Below, piece by piece: positions 6,909 through 12,179 of a DNA stretch of 12,179 nucleotides; the first letter of the stretch is position 1, and every line of letters begins with the position of its first letter. This DNA is from Pseudomonadota bacterium (lineage in GTDB: Bacteria; Desulfobacterota; Desulfobacteria; Desulfobacterales; Desulfobacteraceae). The position numbers were made by a program, and so were the translations under genes. The notes beneath the pieces were generated by a model. The model made no database searches. It worked only from the letters and a program-made list of their open reading frames with translations, and was not told where the DNA came from. Where the stretch lies: positions 1 through 12,179 of the forward strand of contig JAHIVS010000382.1 of assembly GCA_018816605.1 (NCBI GenBank), given 5' to 3'.

Positions 6909-7007
6909 TCAAGACTTGCACAGATCGCCCTTTTGGGCGGCTTTTTTATTTGCCTTTGTTATCCAGTTGAGCAGGCGGACCCATAAATTTTTCTTCTTTT
7001 GGGTCAT
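6909..7007 (-). CDS. Small 32-aa protein translationally coupled to the RibD/DHFR-family gene
   Basis: A 32-codon frame starts at ATG 7007-7005 and ends at TGA 6911-6909. Its ATG overlaps the TGA of the upstream reductase gene as ATGA, the classic arrangement for translational coupling, and GGTGATC lies just before it, matching the 3' part of a full Shine-Dalgarno sequence. The product has a very basic N-terminus (MTQKKKNLW), an amphipathic helix (LWVRLLNWITKANKKAAQKG, 8-27) and ends in DLCKS, so it could lie on the membrane surface or bind a protein partner. It has no predicted enzyme function and I do not recognise a named family. An apparent plus-strand terminator (6926-6947) falls inside this frame. 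The coupling is the main reason to call it real. Confidence 0.7.
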   Translation of the reverse strand: MTQKKKNLWVRLLNWITKANKKAAQKGDLCKS

Positions 7008-7507
7008 GGGATCACCCTATAGACCAAAAGCAAATGCCCCTTGTCAATTTCCCGGTTCTCCACAAGTTCAAGCTTAAGATCCATGGGATCCTTAAACAGG
7101 GAGAGCCCCTGGCCGAACAATGTCGGCACGAGGGTTACATGGATCTGGGTGATCAGATTCTCCTTTGCAAACAACGAATTGACAATGGCGCCGCCGATCA
7201 GGGTCACGGCTTCAAACCCCTCGTTTTCTAAACCCCTGATAATTTCACCGGCAGACTGATCCGTGAATATCAGGTTTTCTTCCCGGCTTTTCCGGTTCGG
7301 ATCCCGGGTCATGACAATATTTTTTCTGCCGGCCAAGGGCTTGCCAATGGTATCGAATGTTCTGGATCCCATGATGACAACGCCTGCCTTTCGGGTCACC
7401 CGGACAAAATATTGTTTGTCCGCCTTTCCTGTCCAGTCCACCAATTGCCTGGAATTTCTTGCAATTTTCCCGTCCAGGGTCATGGCCATGAGCAAGATTA
7501 CCTCCAT
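7004..7507 (-). CDS. Dihydrofolate reductase/RibD C-terminal family reductase
   Basis: A 167-aa protein of the RibD_C/DHFR-like fold, a family of NAD(P)H-dependent reductases acting on pterin- or flavin-pathway compounds. Visible motifs are MAMTLDGKIAR (7-17), the nucleotide-binding VVIMGSRTFDTIGKPLAGRKNIVMTRD, and the glycine pair in LIGGAIVNSLF, followed by the typical HVTLVPTLFGQGLSLF. It is shorter than full RibD and has no deaminase domain. Whether it acts as true DHFR or on another substrate cannot be told from sequence. AAGGA lies 8 nt before the ATG. It starts 2 bp after the stop of the 78-aa gene and overlaps the 32-aa gene by 4 bp. Confidence 0.88.
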   Translation of the reverse strand: MEVILLMAMTLDGKIARNSRQLVDWTGKADKQYFVRVTRKAGVVIMGSRTFDTIGKPLAGRKNIVMTRDPNRKSREENLIFTDQSAGEIIRGLENEGFEAVTLIGGAIVNSLFAKENLITQIHVTLVPTLFGQGLSLFKDPMDLKLELVENREIDKGHLLLVYRVIP

Positions 7508-7509
7508 AT

Positions 7510-7746
7510 TTATTTTCCTTTTGTCTTATCTGCCGATACCTGTGGCCATGGCAGCAGTTTTTCTTCAACCAGATAACAGAACCGGCTCCAGACCATCTGT
7601 TTTTTTGAAATGGGACAGCCCAGGGTCACCTTATGGTCGGTCACCTTCATCACTTCCCAGTCCCCGGAGCGGGGTGAGTCTTCTATCCGTATCTTCTGGC
7701 CTTCCTTAAACGGGTATGCTTTAAAAACAACAACCTCTTGGTCCAT
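7510..7746 (-). CDS. 78-aa protein of unknown function, fumC operon
   Basis: Not recognised. The protein looks like a small beta-rich domain: GQKIRIEDSPRSGDWEVM, then VTDHKVTLGCPISKKQMVW and SRFCYLVEE, with two cysteines (in GCPIS and RFCYL). It has no signal peptide or membrane helix. A longer reading begins upstream at 7791 inside fumC, but GGGAGG sits 8 nt before the ATG at 7746, which is preferred. It lies 19 bp downstream of fumC and 2 bp upstream of the reductase gene, so it is probably co-transcribed. The segment from DWEV to FCYL may bind a nucleic acid or act as an SH3-like adaptor; that is speculation. Confidence 0.8.
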   Translation of the reverse strand: MDQEVVVFKAYPFKEGQKIRIEDSPRSGDWEVMKVTDHKVTLGCPISKKQMVWSRFCYLVEEKLLPWPQVSADKTKGK

Positions 7747-7765
7747 TTGTTTATCCTCCCTGTCT

Positions 7766-9169
7766 CTAAATGTTTTTTTCCATGGGGCCAACCATTTTTC
7801 GGGGGTTTACCAGGTCGTCGAATTTGTCTTCCGGTACAAACCCCAAATCATGGGCGGCCTGTTTCAGGGTAATCCCCTCTTTATGGGCACGTTTGGCAAT
7901 CTGGGCCGCCTTGTCATAGCCGATGAGGGTATTTAAGGCCGTCACCAACATCAAGGATTGGGACAGATGGCGCTCAATGACGGCATGATTGGGTTCAAGG
8001 CCCTTAACACAATTTTCATAAAAAGACAGGGCCGCATCTCCCAGCAGCCTTGCAGACTGCAGATAATTGTAAATGATCACCGGCTTGAAAACATTGAGTT
8101 CAAAATGTCCCGAGGCGCTGCTGATGTTAAGGGTCACATCATTGCCCATGACCTGGGCACAGACCATGGTCATGGCTTCTGTCTGGGTGGGGTTGACCTT
8201 GCCCGGCATGATGGAGGAGCCCGGTTCATTGGCCGGCAGTATCAGCTCGCCGATACCGCACCGGGGACCGGACCCCAGCATGCGGATATCATTGGCAATT
8301 TTCATCAGGCTGATTGCCAGGTTTTTCAAGGCCCCATGGGAGGCCACAAGGGCTTCATGGGCGGCCAGGGCTTCAAATTTATTGGGCGCCGTTACAAAGG
8401 GATACCCTGTCAGCTCGGCAATCATCCTTGCCACCCTTACATCAAAACCTTCAGGACTGTTCAACCCCGTCCCCACGGCAGTCCCCCCCAGGGCCAGCTC
8501 TGACAGGCGGGGCAGGCCGGCTTTCAAATTTTGAATGCCGCTGGCCACCATGGCGGCGTAGCCTGAGAACTCCTGCCCCAGGGTCAGGGGAACCGCATCC
8601 ATAAAATGGGTTCTGCCCGTCTTGACAATTGACTGCCAGGCACGGCTTTTTTCAACAAGTCCCTGGCCCAGAAGTTCCAGGTTGGGCAGGGTATGATCTA
8701 TGAGCTGTTTGTAAGCTGCAACATGCATGGCCGTGGGAAAGGTGTCGTTGGAAGACTGGGATTTGTTCACATCGTCGTTGGGATGAACCCGCTGGGGGCC
8801 TTGGCCCAATCTTTTACCGGCCAGTACATGGGCCTGATTGGCGATGACCTCATTTACATTCATATTGGTCTGGGTCCCGGAACCAGTTTGCCACACCTTT
8901 AAGGGGAATTGATTGTTAAACTCCCCCCGGATGATGCCGTCGCAGACCCTGCAGATCAATGTCTGTTTTTCCCGGGAAAGCAGCCCAAAGGAGGCATTGG
9001 CCATGGCCGCTGCTTTTTTTACATATCCGAAGGCCTGGATAAGCCCCAGGGGCATGGATTCCTCACCGATCTTAAAATTTTCCAAAGACCGCTGGGTCTG
9101 GGCACCCCACAGGCAGTCGGCGGCAACCCGGATCTCTCCCATGGTGTCTTGTTCTATTCGTGTCTCCAT
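7766..9169 (-). CDS. fumC: Fumarate hydratase, class II
   Basis: A 467-aa class II (iron-independent) fumarase, the normal length, interconverting fumarate and malate in the cytosol. Family motifs are complete: GSGTQTNMN (96-104), [19 protein letters not shown] (129-147), TGRTHFMDA with His188, and the signature loop [11 protein letters not shown] (317-327) with the catalytic serine (Ser319). It closes with the C-terminal [10 protein letters not shown]...[10 protein letters not shown] region. GGGAG lies 5-6 nt before the ATG. It is the first gene of a four-gene minus-strand unit. In complete-oxidising sulfate reducers fumarase works in the TCA cycle; that role is inferred here. Confidence 0.97.
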   Translation of the reverse strand: METRIEQDTMGEIRVAADCLWGAQTQRSLENFKIGEESMPLGLIQAFGYVKKAAAMANASFGLLSREKQTLICRVCDGIIRGEFNNQFPLKVWQTGSGTQTNMNVNEVIANQAHVLAGKRLGQGPQRVHPNDDVNKSQSSNDTFPTAMHVAAYKQLIDHTLPNLELLGQGLVEKSRAWQSIVKTGRTHFMDAVPLTLGQEFSGYAAMVASGIQNLKAGLPRLSELALGGTAVGTGLNSPEGFDVRVARMIAELTGYPFVTAPNKFEALAAHEALVASHGALKNLAISLMKIANDIRMLGSGPRCGIGELILPANEPGSSIMPGKVNPTQTEAMTMVCAQVMGNDVTLNISSASGHFELNVFKPVIIYNYLQSARLLGDAALSFYENCVKGLEPNHAVIERHLSQSLMLVTALNTLIGYDKAAQIAKRAHKEGITLKQAAHDLGFVPEDKFDDLVNPRKMVGPMEKNI

Positions 9170-9481
9170 CTTATCTCCCGTATCTCCATTCCAGGCTCAA
9201 AAAAGCATGTCATCTGCCGGATTGCTTTTGATTGCCGGTTTTTATGACCCCAATGTATCATCTCTGTCTTTTAATGTAAAAGAAGGGTTAAAAATTTTTC
9301 CTTCCATCTCGTCTGTCCGGATATCCGGTCAGATGTTTTCTTTGCATCCGCATCCTTGCAGTTGATGAGCGATGGTTCTGCGGACCCCATAAGGATGCCC
9401 GGAATATCATCCGTGCCCGGGGACCCGTTCCCCGGCAAAACAAACAAGCATTTAAAAATGAGACCAACGCTTTCTTACCAT
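9170..9481. other. Divergent intergenic region upstream of fumC and the SPFH gene
   Basis: Together with 9482-9586, this 417-bp region has no convincing gene; a 92-codon minus-strand frame (9566-9288) lacks a family signature and crosses the strong plus-strand promoter. It holds a 12-bp perfect palindrome CCGGATATCCGG (9317-9328) and a GC-rich hairpin with one bulged base (TGCCCGGGGA at 9414-9423 with TCCCCGGCA at 9429-9437). Either could be an operator or a remnant structure; nothing else was identified. Confidence 0.5.
9252..9280 (-). promoter_or_regulatory. fumC: Likely fumC promoter
   Basis: On the minus strand TTTACA (9280-9275, 5/6) is followed after 17 nt by TACATT (9257-9252, 4/6), with a predicted leader of about 75 nt. 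No clear operator was seen. Confidence 0.4.
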
Positions 9482-9510
9482 TTGACACCGATGTCCCGGC
9501 CCTATAAAAT
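9482..9510 (+). promoter_or_regulatory. Strong sigma-70-type promoter of the SPFH/zinc-ribbon operon
   Basis: A consensus -35 TTGACA (9482-9487) is followed after 17 nt by TAAAAT (9505-9510, 5/6), ending in an AT-rich discriminator. The predicted start near 9517 leaves a leader of about 70 nt before AAGGAG and the ATG at 9587. It is the best promoter match in the window and suggests housekeeping expression unless repressed. Confidence 0.7.
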
Positions 9511-9586
9511 ACAAAGATATTAATAAGAAATAATCCCTCGGCAAGGCGGGATACCACACTGGTCAAATCTTTGAAGGAGACTTTAA

Positions 9587-10738
9587 ATGGGAACCCATAA
9601 CCTGATTTTTCTGGAATTTCTCGAATGGTTTGACGAAAGCGGCCAGGAGCTGGTCCACCGACTTCCGGAACAAGGATCTGCAGATATCAAATATGGCGCC
9701 CAGCTGACGGTGCGGGAAAGCCAGGCCGCTGTTTTCTTCTATAACGGCAAAGCCGTGGGGGCTTTTGGACCGGGCCGCCATACCCTGAAAACCGCAAACA
9801 TCCCGGTTTTGACCAAGATCGCCAGCCTTCCCTGGGGGTTTAAGAGCCCCCTAAGGGCAGAGGTCTATTTTACCAATTTAAAAACCTTTACCAATTTAAA
9901 ATGGGGCACCCGGGATCCTGTGGCATTCAGGGATACGCAGCTGGGGCTGGTAAGACTCCGGGCCTTCGGCATCTTCAACCTGAAAATTGTCCAGCCCGTG
10001 CTCTTTGTCAACCGCCTGGTGGGCACCCAGGGGGTGTATACCACCGGGGAAATCAGCGAATACTTGAACCAGGTGGTGGTTTCCAGGTTCAACGATTATA
10101 TCGGCGAAAAAATCTCCACCATCTTTGATCTGCCGGCCCAATATGATGAACTGGCAAAGGGGCTTTCCCAAAGGGTTCAAGAAGATTTTTCACGGTTCGG
10201 CATGTCCTTGACAGGCCTTTATATCAATGCCATTACCCCGCCCCCCGAGGTCCAGCAGGCCATTGACGATAAAAGCCGCATGCAGGTATTTGATGACATG
10301 AACAAACTGATGCAGATGAAAACCGCCATGGCCATGGAAAAAATAGCAGAAGGCTCCGAGGCTGGAGCCGGGGACCCTGCCCAGGCCGGCATGGGAATGG
10401 GCCTGGGGGTGATGCTGCCGCAAATGTTTGCCCGGCAGCTGTCGGCCGGGCAGGTAAATACACCTGACCCCCAGAACACGGCCCATTGTTGTGAATGCAA
10501 AAATACCATCCCGATGGATGCCAATTTCTGTCCCCACTGCGGCCACCAGCAGGTAATCTTTGAAAAATGCCAGAACTGCGCAAAGAACATTACAATGGGG
10601 GCCCTTTTTTGTCCCCGGTGCGGCAGAGAAACCCGGATAAAGTCAGTGCCCCTGGTCTGTGGCAACTGCGGGGCCGAGAATCTGCCCGATGCCATTTTTT
10701 GCAACCAATGCGGAGAAAAACATTCGTCTTGCCATTGA
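9587..10738 (+). CDS. SPFH/Band 7 protein with three C-terminal zinc ribbons (YdjI-like)
   Basis: A 383-aa protein. Residues ~25-225 match the SPFH/stomatin-prohibitin domain of the bacterial 'virion core protein'/YdjI type: VRESQAAVFFYNGKAVGAFGPGRHTL (42-67), NLKWGTRDPVAFRD (103-116) and YINAITPPPEVQQAIDDKSRM (212-232). A Met/Gly-rich linker (~240-290) leads to three zinc ribbons with identical C-x2-C-x10-C-x2-C spacing: Cys301/304/315/318, Cys328/331/342/345 and Cys358/361/372/375. There is no signal peptide or membrane helix; proteins of this type associate with the membrane from the cytosol. In Bacillus subtilis, YdjI works with PspA in envelope-stress protection; no PspA is visible here. 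AAGGAG lies 7 nt before the ATG. The stop lies inside the next gene, which is in another frame. Confidence 0.92.
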   Translation: MGTHNLIFLEFLEWFDESGQELVHRLPEQGSADIKYGAQLTVRESQAAVFFYNGKAVGAFGPGRHTLKTANIPVLTKIASLPWGFKSPLRAEVYFTNLKTFTNLKWGTRDPVAFRDTQLGLVRLRAFGIFNLKIVQPVLFVNRLVGTQGVYTTGEISEYLNQVVVSRFNDYIGEKISTIFDLPAQYDELAKGLSQRVQEDFSRFGMSLTGLYINAITPPPEVQQAIDDKSRMQVFDDMNKLMQMKTAMAMEKIAEGSEAGAGDPAQAGMGMGLGVMLPQMFARQLSAGQVNTPDPQNTAHCCECKNTIPMDANFCPHCGHQQVIFEKCQNCAKNITMGALFCPRCGRETRIKSVPLVCGNCGAENLPDAIFCNQCGEKHSSCH

Positions 10739-11963
10739 ACATCAATGCCCCCAATGCGGGGCGCCCATCACCCTGGGAGAAGAAACGCTTTTTTTTGTAT
10801 GCGGTTTCTGCAGGGTGCGCCTGTGCATTTCCCAAAAGGGCTTTCCCCGGTATTATTTTTCCCTGTCCCCGGATGCCCCCACAGATGCCCGGGTCATTTA
10901 CCTGCCCTATTGGCGATTCAAAGGGGTACGGTATGCCTGCCATTTTTCCGGGGTCATCCCCAGGTTCATGGACATCTCTGTCCTGGCAATGGAAAAGGCG
11001 CCGGGCAAGATCCCATTTTCCCTCGGATTCAGGTCCCAGGCCCTCCCCTTAAAAAGGGTCTCAAATGAAACCATCGGCAACTTCATCCGGCCCATAGACT
11101 TTAAAACAAGCCTTCTGGGACATGCCAGACCGGCACGGCCCTTGGGAAAAGAAAAAACCCCTGTTTTCCAGGAAGATATCGGCGAGACCATAAGCCTGAT
11201 CTATTCCCCCTTTTATCTTCAGCAAACCCATTTATTTGACGGCATCCTGAACGCTAGGGTTCAGGAGACTGCCCCCGCCGACCTGGATATAAATACCCTG
11301 CCCCTCTGCCGGCCGGCCCGGGAAACCCAATTTATTTCTGGCATTTGCCCCGACTGCGGCCATGACCTGGAAGGCCAGTCCGATTCCCTTGTCCTGGTCT
11401 GCAGGAATTGCCAGACCCTTTGGCAGGCAAGGGGCAACCGACTGGGAAAGATTCGGTACGGGTCTGCCGGGCCCAACCATCCCGAGGATGTCATGATCCC
11501 TTTCTGGAAAATAAAAGCAGACATTGCCCCCATTGAAATGGCTTCCTATGCAGACCTGGTCCGGCTGGGGAATCTTCCCAAAGCCCTCCGGGCAAAATGG
11601 GAAAACCAGACCCTTTATTTCTGGGCACCGGCCTTTAAGCTTTCTCCCCATTTTTTTTTACGACTCATTACCCGGCTTGCCATTGCCCAGCCAGATCCGG
11701 TCCTTGAAAAAAAAATCAGAAAAAATATCCATTTTCCCATCACCCTGGCCTCTGGAGAAGCGGTACAGAGCATAAAATTAACATTGGCCTCCCTGATACG
11801 GCCCCTGGAAGACCATTTGCCCCTCCTGGCCCGGGCAAGCGTGGTCCCCGGATCCCTGGGCCTTGTTTTCCTGCCCTTTGAAGCCCGGCACCATGACTAT
11901 CGCAACCCGGATATGGACCTTACCATTGACAAAAACATCCTGGCCCTGTCCGGAAATTTGTAA
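10689..11963 (+). CDS. Unrecognised protein of two tandem zinc-ribbon repeats, partner of the SPFH protein
   Basis: A 424-aa protein if started at ATG 10689; no known family recognised. It appears to be two ~200-residue copies of one unit. Each begins with a C-x2-C-x14-C-x2-C zinc ribbon (Cys20/23/38/41 and Cys220/223/238/241). Each continues with a similar strand (LPYWRFKG at 72-79, IPFWKIKAD at 270-278), a central region (GFRSQALPLKRV; APAFKLSPHFFLRL) and a final hydrophobic segment (ISLIYSPFYLQQTHLFDGIL; LGLVFLPFEARHHDYRNPDM). No signal peptide or clear membrane helix. The start is uncertain: the frame overlaps the SPFH gene by 50 bp, ATG 10689 lacks a good ribosome binding site, and a GCGGAG before ATT 10720 is the only Shine-Dalgarno-like sequence nearby. 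Coupled translation with the SPFH gene is likely. Zinc ribbons in both products suggest they act together. Confidence 0.85.
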   Translation: MPFFATNAEKNIRLAIEHQCPQCGAPITLGEETLFFVCGFCRVRLCISQKGFPRYYFSLSPDAPTDARVIYLPYWRFKGVRYACHFSGVIPRFMDISVLAMEKAPGKIPFSLGFRSQALPLKRVSNETIGNFIRPIDFKTSLLGHARPARPLGKEKTPVFQEDIGETISLIYSPFYLQQTHLFDGILNARVQETAPADLDINTLPLCRPARETQFISGICPDCGHDLEGQSDSLVLVCRNCQTLWQARGNRLGKIRYGSAGPNHPEDVMIPFWKIKADIAPIEMASYADLVRLGNLPKALRAKWENQTLYFWAPAFKLSPHFFLRLITRLAIAQPDPVLEKKIRKNIHFPITLASGEAVQSIKLTLASLIRPLEDHLPLLARASVVPGSLGLVFLPFEARHHDYRNPDMDLTIDKNILALSGNL

Positions 11964-11964
11964 C

Positions 11965-12126
11965 ATGCAATCTTCCAATTTTGGATCCCAGGCACATGCA
12001 GCTCTGGGCATTTCAAAGCGGGAGATGGCTGCATATGTCCGGACGGAAAAGCGCAAACCGGATTTCAACCTATTTTCCCCCCTATTGGCCTTTGGCGGGA
12101 TCAAAAAAAGATCGGCAATGAATTAG
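11965..12126 (+). CDS. Possible 53-aa protein following the zinc-ribbon repeat gene
   Basis: ATG at 11965 comes one base after the upstream TAA (TAACATG), a spacing common in translationally coupled genes, and the frame runs 53 codons to TAG at 12124. The product is basic, with LGISKREMAAYVRTEKRKPD (15-34) in the middle, and ends LLAFGGIKKRSAMN. No family recognised. Third-position base use is more mixed than in neighbouring genes and there is no clear ribosome binding site, so it may be spurious. Confidence 0.45.
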   Translation: MQSSNFGSQAHAALGISKREMAAYVRTEKRKPDFNLFSPLLAFGGIKKRSAMN

Positions 12127-12156
12127 GGGGGGTCTGAATCCTATTGCCTACCCCCC
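12127..12156. terminator. Possible terminator-like hairpin ending the SPFH operon
   Basis: GGGGGGT (12127-12133) pairs with ACCCCCC (12150-12156) around a 16-nt loop, starting at the stop codon of the 53-codon frame. No T-run follows within the window (next bases GAAGAAAG), so intrinsic termination is weak. It may be a different kind of 3' structure. Confidence 0.35.
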
Positions 12157-12179
12157 GAAGAAAGCGTTAGAATATAAAA

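Noticed and set aside
6926..6947. Plus-strand terminator-like hairpin (CGCCC-TTTT-GGGCG followed by GCTTTTTT)
   Set aside because: It lies inside the coding sequence of the 32-aa minus-strand gene, and no plus-strand gene precedes it; the T-run corresponds to consecutive Lys codons on the other strand.
9288..9566. 92-codon minus-strand frame in the fumC/SPFH intergenic region
   Set aside because: Low-complexity basic translation without family resemblance, and it crosses the near-consensus plus-strand promoter at 9482-9510.

Overview
This looks like a chromosomal fragment of an anaerobic, respiring Desulfobacterota bacterium, most likely Desulfobacteraceae-like. That placement is inferred from a CoA-transferase/GNAT fusion, a class I hybrid cluster protein (Hcp), a periplasmic multiheme c-type cytochrome of the cytochrome c554 type, a rubrerythrin-like protein and a class II fumarase. 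No rRNA, tRNA, CRISPR array, insertion sequence or phage gene was seen.

Left part (1-4920). A CoA-transferase/acetyl-CoA hydrolase-family gene fused to a GNAT domain runs leftward off the window edge. Divergent from it, behind a perfect FNR/CRP-type box (TTGAT-N4-ATCAA), is hcp. This Hcp carries an N-terminal Tat signal placed directly in front of the normal Hcp start, so it is predicted to be periplasmic, which is unusual for this enzyme. A 15-bp perfect stem separates hcp from a convergent mntP (manganese exporter). Divergent from mntP is a rubrerythrin-like diiron protein; a nested stem-loop lies between the two. A strong bidirectional terminator follows.

Middle (4921-9169, all minus strand). 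One two-gene unit encodes a coiled-coil protein of unknown function and a secreted pentaheme cytochrome with a TTG start. A second tightly packed unit is fumC, a 78-aa unknown protein, a RibD/DHFR-family reductase, and a 32-aa protein joined to the reductase gene by an ATGA overlap.

Right part (9170-12179, plus strand). A 417-bp divergent intergenic region carries a near-consensus promoter (TTGACA-N17-TAAAAT). It leads into an SPFH/Band 7 (YdjI-like) protein ending in three identically spaced zinc ribbons. The next gene overlaps it out of frame by about 50 bp and encodes an unrecognised protein made of two tandem ~200-residue halves, each starting with a C-x2-C-x14-C-x2-C zinc ribbon. A 53-codon ORF follows after one base.

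The most interesting points are the Tat-exported Hcp with its FNR-like control site, the SPFH/zinc-ribbon pair with its duplicated partner, the CoA-transferase lacking the usual catalytic glutamate, the overlooked 32-aa coupled gene, and the nested stem-loop between mntP and the rubrerythrin-like gene. All functional assignments come from reading motifs; no database search was possible.
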